The translations under genes were made by a program, and so were the position numbers. Under the pieces are notes generated by a model. That model was not told the DNA's origin, made no database searches, and saw nothing but the letters and a program-made list of their open reading frames with translations. From an uncultured Clostridium sp. (lineage in GTDB: Bacteria > Bacillota > Clostridia > TANB77 > CAG-508): a stretch of DNA of 10,964 bases. This document shows positions 1-6,633 of this stretch, in pieces. Location: NCBI GenBank assembly GCA_946495905.1, contig CAMMEP010000050.1, positions 1 to 10,964 on the forward strand, in the 5' to 3' direction. Numbering within the stretch: the stretch's first letter is position 1; every line of letters starts with the position of its first letter.

Positions 1-79
1 TATTACAAAGCAAATCAACATTTAGCTATATGCGCTTATTATCACAAAGTAAATTCAACATTTTGCTATATGCATTTAC
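1..79. repeat. Degenerate tandem repeat, two units of 39-40 bp
   Basis: Positions 1-39 and 40-79 align over nearly their whole length, with about five substitutions and a one-base insertion in the second unit. Shared blocks are the opening TAT-ACAAAG, the centre CAACATTT/TTTT and the invariant GCTATATGC (25-33 and 65-73). The units abut with no spacer. The array begins at the first base of the window, so further copies may lie upstream. No open reading frame crosses it. Its function is unknown; it could be the tail of an intergenic repeat or a set of protein-binding sites ahead of cysS. Confidence 0.6.
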
Positions 80-104
80 CATATAGAATAAATCTATTTA
101 CAAT
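75..104 (+). promoter_or_regulatory. Probable sigma-A-type promoter for the cysS transcription unit
   Basis: A TTTACC -35-like hexamer (75-80) is separated by 18 bp from a TACAAT -10-like hexamer (99-104), about 40 bp upstream of the cysS start. The -10 sits inside a perfect 7-bp inverted repeat, CTATTTA-CAA-TAAATAG (94-110), which could be an operator or simply AT-rich coincidence. The leader this promoter would make is only about 35 nt, too short for a T-box riboswitch. Confidence 0.4.
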
Positions 105-145
105 AAATAGGTAAAAAAATAAATTAGTATATTACAGGAGGCTTT

Positions 146-1546
146 ATGGCAATAAAACTATATAATACATTAACAAGGCAAAAAGAAGACTTTGTTCCCC
201 TACATGGGAACGAAGTCAGAATATATTCTTGTGGACCAACGGTGTATAGTTATGCACATATTGGTAACTTTAGAACCTATATTTTTATGGATAATTTAAG
301 AAGAATGTTAGAATATAATGGCTATAATTTAAAGCATGTAATGAATATTACAGATGTAGGGCATTTAGAGTCAGATGGAGATGAGGGCGAAGACAAAATG
401 GAAAAGGCAGCTAGAAAAGAAAAGAAAAGTCCTTATGAAATCGCTAAATTCTACACAGATGCCTTTTTTGCTGATATGGAAAAACTTAACATAGAAAAGC
501 CAGAAATTATTGCAAAAGCCACAGAACATATACCTGAAATGTTGGCTTTTGCACAAGAAATTGTAAAAAATGGATATGGATATGAGACTAGTACAGCTAT
601 TTATTTTGATGTTTCAAAATTAGATAAATATCCTGTGCTTTCCAATAGAAATGTAGAGGACCAAATAGCAGGAGCAAGAGTGGATGTAGACCCTGAAAAA
701 AGAAATCCATATGATTTTGCAATCTGGATAAAAGCACCAGAGAATCATATTATGAAATGGGATAGTCCATGGGGATTATCTTATCCAGGATGGCATTTGG
801 AATGCTCGGCGATGTCTAGAAAATACTTAGGAGAAGAATTTGATATCCATACTGGAGGCGTTGACCATATACCTACTCATCATGAAAATGAAATTGCACA
901 AAGTAAGGGTGCTTTTGGAAAAGTGCCAGCTAAAGTATGGATGCATGTGGAGTTTTTACAAGTAGATGGTGGAAAAATGTCTAAAAGTTTAGGAAATGTG
1001 TATACTATTACACAGTTAGAAGAAAAAGGCATTGAGCCATTAGCTTTTAAATTATTTTGTTATACAGCTCACTATCGTACAAAATTGAATTTTACTTTTG
1101 AAGGAGCACATTCTTCTCAAAAAGCTTTGAACCGTTTAAGAGAAGGATATTTGAACCACAAAAATGGAAAAGAAGATATAGACGATGCAGTAATAGAAGC
1201 ATATAAAGAAAGATTCCTAGAAGCAATTAATGATGATTTAAACATACCATTTGCAATGGGAATTATTTGGGAAATTGTTAGAAACGAGAAAAAGTCACCT
1301 AAAATAGCTAATTTATTATTAGAATTTGATAAAGTATTAGCATTAGATTTAGCAAATGCAGAAAAATATATCAATGAGCAAAAAGAGGTAGAAATACCAG
1401 AAGAAATAGTAGAATTAGTGGAAAAAAGAAAAAAAGCAAGAGAAGAAAAAAATTGGGAATTATCAGATAAAATAAGAGATGAAATAAAAGAAAAAGGCTA
1501 TGTTGTAAAAGACACAAAAGAAGGAATGACAATAGAGAAAATATAG
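146..1546 (+). CDS. cysS: Cysteinyl-tRNA synthetase
   Basis: This cytoplasmic class I aminoacyl-tRNA synthetase charges tRNA-Cys with cysteine using ATP. The 466-aa length is normal for the family. Visible signatures are the N-terminal YSCGPTVY segment with the HIGN motif at residues 38-41, and KMSKS at 277-281. The four expected zinc ligands that select cysteine thiol are present at C29, C220, H245 and E249, with the same 25- and 4-residue spacing as in the E. coli enzyme. The C-terminal anticodon-binding region is complete (RKKAREEKNWELSDKIRD near 430-447). The start is an ATG with AGGAGG at 136-141. The active-site segment around residues 234-249 reads HTGGVDHIPTHHENE instead of the commoner HGGGIDLIFPHHENE, so this belongs to a variant CysRS subgroup. 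It stops with TAG and is followed 60 bp later by a co-directional membrane protein gene, probably in the same transcript. Confidence 0.97.
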   Translation: MAIKLYNTLTRQKEDFVPLHGNEVRIYSCGPTVYSYAHIGNFRTYIFMDNLRRMLEYNGYNLKHVMNITDVGHLESDGDEGEDKMEKAARKEKKSPYEIAKFYTDAFFADMEKLNIEKPEIIAKATEHIPEMLAFAQEIVKNGYGYETSTAIYFDVSKLDKYPVLSNRNVEDQIAGARVDVDPEKRNPYDFAIWIKAPENHIMKWDSPWGLSYPGWHLECSAMSRKYLGEEFDIHTGGVDHIPTHHENEIAQSKGAFGKVPAKVWMHVEFLQVDGGKMSKSLGNVYTITQLEEKGIEPLAFKLFCYTAHYRTKLNFTFEGAHSSQKALNRLREGYLNHKNGKEDIDDAVIEAYKERFLEAINDDLNIPFAMGIIWEIVRNEKKSPKIANLLLEFDKVLALDLANAEKYINEQKEVEIPEEIVELVEKRKKAREEKNWELSDKIRDEIKEKGYVVKDTKEGMTIEKI

Positions 1547-1553
1547 CAAAGAA

Positions 1554-1599
1554 GCCAAAGGTGCCAAAGGAAACAACCCCTTTGGCATAACGAAGGGAG
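1554..1599 (+). promoter_or_regulatory. Intergenic stem-loop with a duplicated left arm ahead of a GTG start
   Basis: TGCCAAAGG (1562-1570) pairs perfectly with CCTTTGGCA (1579-1587) across an 8-nt loop. GCCAAAGG also occurs just upstream at 1554-1561, so two left arms compete for one right arm. No T-tract follows, so this is not a standard intrinsic terminator. CCCTT inside the right half (1578-1582) can alternatively pair with the AAGGG of the next gene's ribosome binding site (1593-1597). A role in RNA processing or in tuning translation of the downstream gene is inference. Confidence 0.5.
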
Positions 1600-1606
1600 C
1601 ACAAAA

Positions 1607-2677
1607 GTGGAAAAAAATAAACTTTCGTTTTTTAAGAAAATTAGAATGAGTATATTCGATTTTGATGGATACCAAGATTTAGCAGCAGAAAAAATAAGTA
1701 GAACAGTAGGATATATTATTTTACTTATGCTAATCTTTAGCATAGTAATATCTTTTGTTCTTACTTATCAATTTTTTCAATTAATTGATCAAACTAAGAA
1801 TTATATTAATAATGAAATAGCAGAGATAAACTATGAAAACTATGAAATAACAGTAATACCAACCAATGGAGAAGAAGTTACCGAGATAGATGTTAATGGT
1901 TTATTAAATGCTAAAATAATAATAAATACACAAACAACGGATGAGGAAAAAATACAAGAAAGCATTGAGGAAATAAAGAAGCAAAATAATGGAATATTAT
2001 TTTTAAAAGATAGAATAATAATAAAAAATGAGGTTTTCACAGATTTAATAGAATATTCTTATCAGAGTATTTCTGAGGAATATAATATAAATAAAATAGA
2101 TAAACAAGAAATTATAAATATGTTGTCTGGACAGAATTTGTACATCTTCTTAGTGACTTTCTTTGTTGCAATGCTAATCTATATGTTTATAATTTATGTA
2201 TCTAGCATGTTAATAGATATATTTTTACTTGCTATTCTAGCATATATTGTAGCAAGAATAGCAGGCTTAAGGCTTAAATATAGTGCAATATATAATATAG
2301 CGACGTATTCGTTGACATTATCCATTCTGCTTAATATAATTTATTTTGTAATAAATAGATTTACTGGATTTACAATAGAATATTTCCGAATTATGTATAT
2401 TGCAATAGCTTCAATCTACATTATAGCATCTATTTTAATGATTAAATCAGATGTGATAAAAAAACAATACGAATTAAATAAAATTATAGAAGAGCAAGAA
2501 AGAGTAAAACAAGAATTAAAAAGACAAGAAGAAGAAAAACGAGAAAAAGAAGAACAAGAGCAAAGAGAAAGAGAACGTGAAAAGGAAAGACAGAAAGAAA
2601 AGCAAAAGAAGAAACGTGAAGAAGAAAAAAATAAAGAAGGAAAAATGGGAAAAGAGCCAGAAGGCGATAATGCATAG
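1607..2677 (+). CDS. DUF1189-like multi-pass membrane protein with a charged C-terminal coil
   Basis: The 356-aa protein starts at GTG, supported by AGGGAG at 1594-1599 with 7-nt spacing. Layout: a short cytoplasmic N-terminus (FFKKIRMSIFDFDGYQDLA), TM1 at about 34-55, an external domain of about 120 residues (56-177), then four hydrophobic segments at roughly 178-198, 201-219, 233-250 and 262-279. The tail (284-345) is almost entirely K, E, R and Q and is predicted to be a long cytoplasmic charged helix or coiled coil. One N-terminal TM, an external domain and a TM cluster match the DUF1189 family (YvdJ-like), whose function is not established; I recognise this from architecture, not from a decisive motif. 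The gene sits between cysS and ftsH, with only 20 bp to ftsH, so co-transcription is likely. A link to FtsH as adaptor or substrate is speculation. It stops with TAG. Confidence 0.75.
   Translation: MEKNKLSFFKKIRMSIFDFDGYQDLAAEKISRTVGYIILLMLIFSIVISFVLTYQFFQLIDQTKNYINNEIAEINYENYEITVIPTNGEEVTEIDVNGLLNAKIIINTQTTDEEKIQESIEEIKKQNNGILFLKDRIIIKNEVFTDLIEYSYQSISEEYNINKIDKQEIINMLSGQNLYIFLVTFFVAMLIYMFIIYVSSMLIDIFLLAILAYIVARIAGLRLKYSAIYNIATYSLTLSILLNIIYFVINRFTGFTIEYFRIMYIAIASIYIIASILMIKSDVIKKQYELNKIIEEQERVKQELKRQEEEKREKEEQEQREREREKERQKEKQKKKREEEKNKEGKMGKEPEGDNA
2521..2640 (+). other. Polypurine coding tract
   Basis: On the + strand this 120-nt stretch has only about 11 pyrimidines. It encodes the K/E/R/Q-rich tail of the DUF1189-like protein. 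The strand asymmetry follows from AAA/GAA/AGA/CAA codons, but such tracts can also favour R-loops or triplex formation and slippage-driven length variation. Confidence 0.7.
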
Positions 2678-2697
2678 AATAAGAAAGGAAGAGATAA

Positions 2698-4497
2698 ATG
2701 GAGGAAAAGCAAAAAAATAATAAACAGAATAATAAAAAACAGTACATTTTGCTAGCAGTTCTTGTTTTGCTAATGATTATATTAGCTGTTATGATATATT
2801 TTGTAGCTACGAATAGTGATGAAGCGGATGAAAAAGAGATTTCCTATACAGAGTTAATTGATGCAATTAATGGGGGAAATGTGGAAAAAATTGAAATGAC
2901 AGTGGGAAGTACTACGGTAAAAGTAAAATTAAAAGAACAAGAGGAAGAAAAAACAGGTATTATACCTAGTACACAAGCATTTGTGGAATTTGTTCAGCAA
3001 AAATATGAAGAAGGAAATGAATTTGAATTAGTACAGAACCCAACAAATGTGTTTGTTTCCATATCTTCTACCATATTTTCTTTACTACCAACTTTACTAT
3101 TAGTAGCACTTATTATACTATTCTTTAAGATGCAAGGGCTTGGAGAAAAAGGCAAAGTATATGATAGTGAAACAACAAAATCCAAAATCACTTTTGATGA
3201 TGTAGCAGGTTTAGACGAAGAAAAACATGAAATGATTGAAATTGTAGATTTCTTAAAAAATCCAGAAAGATTCAATAAAATGGGTGCAAAAATTCCAAGA
3301 GGTGTTTTACTTTGTGGACAACCTGGTACAGGTAAAACATTAATTGCAAAAGCAATTGCAGGTGAAGCAAAAGTTCCATTTATTTCAATGAGTGGTTCCG
3401 AATTTATCGAGATGTTTGCAGGTCTTGGTGCTTCTAGGGTTAGAAAACTATTTGAAAGAGCAAAAAAAGTATCACCTTGCATTATATTTATAGATGAAAT
3501 AGATGCCGTAGGATCTAGAAGAAATAGTAGTGGAGGAGCAGAATCAGAAAATAATCAAACTTTAAACCAATTATTAGTAGAAATGGATGGATTTGATACA
3601 GACGAAACCGTAATAGTTTTAGCTGCTACAAATAGACCAGAGATGCTTGATAAGGCTTTGTTAAGACCAGGAAGATTTGATAGAAGAATTACAATTGGAC
3701 TTCCAGATATGAGAGGAAGAGAGGCAATTCTAAAAATTCATGCAAAAGACAAAAAATTTGCAGATGATGTTGATCTAAAAAGTATTGCCGAAGACACTGC
3801 AACCTTTACAGGAGCAGATTTGGCAAACATCTTAAACGAAGCAGCAATTATTGCTACCATTAATAAGCATGATGCTATTACAAATAAAGATATAGAAGAT
3901 GCTGTAAAGAAGGTTACAGTTGGACTAGAAAAACAAAGCAGAGTAATCTCCGATAAAGACAAAAAACTTACAGCATATCATGAAGCAGGACATGCCATAG
4001 TAAGTAGTAGACTAGAAACACAAAAAGGTATAAAAGAAGTATCCATTATCCCTAGAGGAGTTGCAGGTGGATACACAATGTATAAATCTGATGAAGATAA
4101 ATACTATATATCTAAGACAGAAATGGAAGAAAAATTGGTAGCATTACTTGGAGGAAGAGCAGCAGAAAAAGTTGTATTAAACGATATCTCAACAGGAGCA
4201 AGTAATGATATAGAAGTTGCCACTGATATTGCAAAAAATATGATAACAAAATACGGAATGAGCGAAACATTAGGACCAATTGCAATCGACACAGAAAAAG
4301 ACCCATACGAATTGCAAATGCTTGGAGAAAAATTTGGAGATGCAATAGGAGCAGAAGTAAAAATATTACTTGATAATGCATATAACACAGCACAAAAATT
4401 AATCATTGAAAACAGAGATAAATTAGACAAAGTAGCCAATGCTTTATTAGAAAAAGAAGTAATCTCAGCAGAAGAATTCCAGGAATTAATAAAATAG
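2698..4497 (+). CDS. ftsH: FtsH-type ATP-dependent zinc metalloprotease
   Basis: This membrane-anchored hexameric AAA+ protease extracts and degrades membrane and short-lived cytosolic proteins. The 599 aa show TM1 (about 16-37), an external domain, TM2 (about 121-143) and the AAA module. The AAA module has Walker A GQPGTGKT at 207-214, Walker B IIFIDEID at 262-269 and arginine fingers R326 and R329 in RPGRFDRR. The peptidase has HEAGH at 428-432, with D504 in SNDIEVAT as the probable third zinc ligand. All catalytic residues are present. Some positions differ from the usual family sequence: Walker A has Q for the common P, and the pore loop reads F240-A241-G242 instead of F-V-G. The segment before TLNQLL also lacks the usual GG-rich EREQ. 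The C-terminus is shorter than in roughly 640-aa homologues. It may therefore be a second, specialised FtsH rather than the housekeeping copy (inference). The start is an ATG with GGAAG upstream, 20 bp after the DUF1189-like gene; it stops with TAG. Confidence 0.95.
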   Translation: MEEKQKNNKQNNKKQYILLAVLVLLMIILAVMIYFVATNSDEADEKEISYTELIDAINGGNVEKIEMTVGSTTVKVKLKEQEEEKTGIIPSTQAFVEFVQQKYEEGNEFELVQNPTNVFVSISSTIFSLLPTLLLVALIILFFKMQGLGEKGKVYDSETTKSKITFDDVAGLDEEKHEMIEIVDFLKNPERFNKMGAKIPRGVLLCGQPGTGKTLIAKAIAGEAKVPFISMSGSEFIEMFAGLGASRVRKLFERAKKVSPCIIFIDEIDAVGSRRNSSGGAESENNQTLNQLLVEMDGFDTDETVIVLAATNRPEMLDKALLRPGRFDRRITIGLPDMRGREAILKIHAKDKKFADDVDLKSIAEDTATFTGADLANILNEAAIIATINKHDAITNKDIEDAVKKVTVGLEKQSRVISDKDKKLTAYHEAGHAIVSSRLETQKGIKEVSIIPRGVAGGYTMYKSDEDKYYISKTEMEEKLVALLGGRAAEKVVLNDISTGASNDIEVATDIAKNMITKYGMSETLGPIAIDTEKDPYELQMLGEKFGDAIGAEVKILLDNAYNTAQKLIIENRDKLDKVANALLEKEVISAEEFQELIK

Positions 4498-4500
4498 GTT

Positions 4501-4541
4501 CGTAATCAGAGATGCACTGAACTAGTGCATCTCTGATTGCG
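4501..4541. terminator. Long bidirectional hairpin between convergent genes
   Basis: A perfect 15-bp inverted repeat (4504-4518 with 4524-4538, loop GAACT) extends by a T-G wobble and two more pairs to an 18-bp stem. It starts 4 nt after the ftsH stop. The TAG stop of the minus-strand pseudouridine synthase (4522-4524) lies at the loop, so the minus gene's last codons form one arm. Neither side has a strong T-tract: the + side continues GCAAAAGATAATTTG and the - side AACCTATTTTATT. It probably ends or protects both transcripts, but it is not a textbook intrinsic terminator. Confidence 0.65.
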
Positions 4542-5388
4542 CAAAAGATAATTTGACAGTTTTTTCTTTTAAATAATTTAAAATTCCAGCATCTGTTTTA
4601 AAATTAAATTTTAGTTTATAACTACACAAACATTGTGTTTTACAACCAAATTTTTTATTTACCTCATTAATTCCATATTTGCCATCACCAATAATAGGAA
4701 GGCCTATATGAGCGAGATGTGCTCTTATTTGGTGGGTTTTTCCAGTATGAAGTTCTACATCTAAAATGCTATATTTTTCTTTTTCATCTTTTTTTAATAA
4801 AGTAAAAGAAGTTTCAATTTTTACATATCCTTTTTTAGGTGTATCTGATATGTATACCATAGATTTTTTATTATCTTTAAATAAATATGCCGTAAGTTTT
4901 TGAGAGGATACTTTAGGTATGCCATATACTTTAGCTAAATAATGCTTTTCTATTTCTTGTTTTTTAAACTTATCAAGTAAGATATCTAAGACTTTTTGAT
5001 TTTTTGCAAATAAAACTAAACCAGTTGTATTTCTATCCAATCGATGACAAGGAGAGATAAAGCTATAATCATTTTTTAATATGCTAGTTAGTGAATTATC
5101 GCCTACAACTTCTATATTAACTGGCTTATTTATTACCAAGATATTTTCATCTTCATATATTTTTTCTATTTTTATATCTTTCCATAATTGACTATCTACA
5201 ATATACACAGTAATTACGTCACCAGTGTGTACGAAAGTATCTTCACTGATTTTTACATCATTTATTCGAATATCTTTTTTTCGAAATGCTTTATATAACG
5301 TATTTTTAGTAAGTCCATTAAAATGAAAATAAAGCAAATCACTTACTTTTTTATGATTAAATTTTTTATCGACTATTAAAGTTTGCAT
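4522..5388 (-). CDS. RluA-family RNA pseudouridine synthase
   Basis: This cytoplasmic enzyme isomerises specific uridines in rRNA or tRNA to pseudouridine. The 288 aa carry an N-terminal S4-like RNA-binding region (about 14-62, including KAFRKKDIRINDVKI and HTGDVITVYI) followed by the catalytic domain. The catalytic part shows ENILVINKP at 81-89, HRLDRNTTGL at 115-124 with D118 as the expected catalytic aspartate, TGKTHQIRAHL at 215-225 and GDGKYG at 234-239. This is the RluC/RluD-like arrangement; the target uridine cannot be read from sequence, so no gene symbol is given. The ATG is preceded by AGGAG (5396-5400) at 7-nt spacing. The gene converges on ftsH, with 24 bp between stop codons, and its TAG stop lies in the loop of a strong hairpin. 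It faces a divergent membrane protein gene across a 188-bp promoter region. Confidence 0.93.
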   Translation of the reverse strand: MQTLIVDKKFNHKKVSDLLYFHFNGLTKNTLYKAFRKKDIRINDVKISEDTFVHTGDVITVYIVDSQLWKDIKIEKIYEDENILVINKPVNIEVVGDNSLTSILKNDYSFISPCHRLDRNTTGLVLFAKNQKVLDILLDKFKKQEIEKHYLAKVYGIPKVSSQKLTAYLFKDNKKSMVYISDTPKKGYVKIETSFTLLKKDEKEKYSILDVELHTGKTHQIRAHLAHIGLPIIGDGKYGINEVNKKFGCKTQCLCSYKLKFNFKTDAGILNYLKEKTVKLSFAQSEMH

Positions 5389-5457
5389 AGATTAACTCCT
5401 ATTCTAACATGTAAAATACTGATATATTACTGAAATTTAAGCGATTTTTATAATATT

Positions 5458-5486
5458 ATAGTATTATAGAAAACAAAAAAAGTCAA
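5458..5486 (-). promoter_or_regulatory. Probable promoter for the pseudouridine synthase gene
   Basis: Read on the minus strand, TTGACT (5481-5486, one mismatch to consensus) is followed after 17 bp by TACTAT (5458-5463). Two perfect TATAAT hexamers (5463-5468 and 5455-5460) lie nearby but at 12 and 20 bp spacing. The exact -10 is therefore uncertain. A 12-bp perfect palindrome TATAATATTATA spans 5449-5460. Confidence 0.45.
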
Positions 5487-5492
5487 CCATTA

Positions 5493-5521
5493 TTGAAAAT
5501 TATGTAAATTAATGTTATAAT
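5493..5521 (+). promoter_or_regulatory. Extended -10 promoter for the first YqhQ-like gene
   Basis: TTGAAA (5493-5498), a 17-bp spacer and a perfect TATAAT (5516-5521), with the extended -10 TG at 5513-5514, lie about 55 bp before the ATG of the 297-aa protein gene. This is a strong match to the housekeeping sigma factor consensus. Confidence 0.75.
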
Positions 5522-5576
5522 AATATTTAGTTCTAAAAAGAAATGTAGAAGAAAAACTTATTATAGGAGGGAGAAT

Positions 5577-6470
5577 ATGCAAGAACGGATAAAAATAGGA
5601 AAAGTTAATAGAACTCATAAGCCAAATAGACTTTTAGTATATGATGCAGAGAGTTCTGAAAAAACAATACAATTCTATATCAATAAAGAACAATATGTTA
5701 GAGCAGAGAAAAATGAGGATGGAACCTTTGAAGTAAAAATCAAAGAAAGAAAAAAGAAAGTTAGAAGAAGAAAACAAGTAAACAACACCAAAAGAGCTTT
5801 AGACAGATTTCTAACATTCTCATTCATAATTATTATTCTGTATTTTGTACTTACATTTGCATTTGTTTGTATTGGCATTCAGCTAAATCATCTAACAGGA
5901 TTAATTATAGCAAATGTTTTGCTGTATATAACTTTAGCTATTGATGTAGCAAAGAAAGAATGGTTAGAAACATCAAAAGCCAGCCGGAGCAAACATTCGG
6001 CAGAACATATGATGGTTAATTTCTTAGAAAAAAATAGAAGATTGCCAATTAGTACTGCAGAAGTAAAAAAAGCATCACGTTTTAGCAAAAATTGCGGTAC
6101 AAGATATGAAATAATAGAACAAACTGAAATGTTTGTACAAGGAATAATAACAGCAATAATAGTAAGCTTACTGATAGAATTATTTTATCCAAAGCGGCTT
6201 CAAGGAATAAGATTAGAATATAATCTTGTTGCAATGCTATATATTGTTCTTAACCTTATTATGGTACTTTTTTCAGTGTACCATAGGTTAGAGTTTTTGG
6301 CTAAATCAATTGCAAAACTAGTAAGCATTCCTATACAATGTTGCAATACAACAAAATATGTTAAAACAAGTGATTTAAGGATGGCATATTATGCTGCAAG
6401 GGAATGGCTAAAAATCGTTTATCCGGAATTTTATAGAGATGAAGATGACAGCAATCCTTTCTTTAATTAA
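5577..6470 (+). CDS. Membrane protein with DUF1385/YqhQ-like motifs, copy A
   Basis: No close characterised relative is recognised. The 297 aa have a soluble N-terminus (1-78) with RLLVYDAES and FYINKEQYV, and a basic patch at 57-66. Four hydrophobic segments follow at about 80-100, 105-125, 185-203 and 215-234. Between segments 2 and 3 lies a conserved polar block, SKHSAEHMMVNF (138-149) to EVKKASRF and NCGT (172-175). The C-terminal block is IQCCNTTK, then D266, AYYAA and WLKIVYP. The H-x-x-x-E-H, later CGT and C-terminal Q..TT(K/R)..D...A..A pattern resembles DUF1385 (YqhQ), an uncharacterised membrane family; the usual YqhQ N-terminal GGQAV-EGVMMR segment is absent. H140, E143, H144 and C173 could bind metal (inference). 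It has its own extended -10 promoter, AGGAGG at 5565-5570, a TAA stop and its own terminator. It is paralogous to the gene at 6878. Confidence 0.85.
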   Translation: MQERIKIGKVNRTHKPNRLLVYDAESSEKTIQFYINKEQYVRAEKNEDGTFEVKIKERKKKVRRRKQVNNTKRALDRFLTFSFIIIILYFVLTFAFVCIGIQLNHLTGLIIANVLLYITLAIDVAKKEWLETSKASRSKHSAEHMMVNFLEKNRRLPISTAEVKKASRFSKNCGTRYEIIEQTEMFVQGIITAIIVSLLIELFYPKRLQGIRLEYNLVAMLYIVLNLIMVLFSVYHRLEFLAKSIAKLVSIPIQCCNTTKYVKTSDLRMAYYAAREWLKIVYPEFYRDEDDSNPFFN

Positions 6471-6498
6471 AAAAATTAATATTTTTTAGAATTTTAAG

Positions 6499-6529
6499 TA
6501 GCCATTGGAAATCCAATGGCTATGTATTT
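6499..6529 (+). terminator. Intrinsic terminator after YqhQ-like copy A
   Basis: A perfect 10-bp stem, TAGCCATTGG (6499-6508) and CCAATGGCTA (6513-6522), has an AAAT loop and is followed by TGTATTTTG. It is nearly identical in sequence and loop to the terminator at 7795-7829. Confidence 0.8.
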
Positions 6530-6543
6530 TGTAGAATAAACTA

Positions 6544-6572
6544 TTTAAAAATTCCTAAATTTATGCTATAAT
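6544..6572 (+). promoter_or_regulatory. Extended -10 promoter for the 66-aa gene and YqhQ-like copy B
   Basis: TTTAAA (6544-6549), a 17-bp spacer and TATAAT (6567-6572), with TG at 6564-6565, share the organisation of the copy A promoter at 5493-5521. It lies just downstream of the copy A terminator, so the second unit is transcribed independently. Confidence 0.65.
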
Positions 6573-6594
6573 AGTAAACAGTTACTATTTTTTT
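6570..6594. repeat. Inverted repeat overlapping the -10 and start region, followed by a T-run
   Basis: AATAGTAA (6570-6577) and TTACTATT (6582-6589) form a perfect 8-bp dyad with an ACAG centre, followed by TTTTT to 6594. The left arm overlaps the TATAAT of the promoter, so in DNA it is placed like an operator. In read-through RNA from upstream it could act as a weak second terminator. It is nearly all A-T pairs, so chance is possible. Confidence 0.4.
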
Positions 6595-6633
6595 ATACAT
6601 CAATAAAACCATTCAAAAACAGGAGGACAAAAT

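Noticed and set aside
1..79. CRISPR array
   Set aside because: The two repeat units abut with no unique spacer, are degenerate, and no cas gene is present.
1..145. T-box riboswitch ahead of cysS
   Set aside because: No AGGGTGGNACCGCG-like T-box sequence or terminator/antiterminator is visible, and the leader from the likely promoter is only about 35 nt.
1371..1743. Minus-strand reading frames with hydrophobic translations across the cysS end and the next gene
   Set aside because: They are antisense shadows of AT-rich coding DNA, rich in Phe/Leu/Ser, without ribosome binding sites or recognisable motifs.
2994..4439. Minus-strand reading frames inside ftsH
   Set aside because: They lie opposite a fully motif-supported FtsH, and their translations have no family features.
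6463..6487. TTAATT/AATTAA hairpin with T-run at the end of copy A as the main terminator
   Set aside because: The stem is six A-T pairs only and unstable; the adjacent GC-containing hairpin at 6499-6522 is the better terminator.
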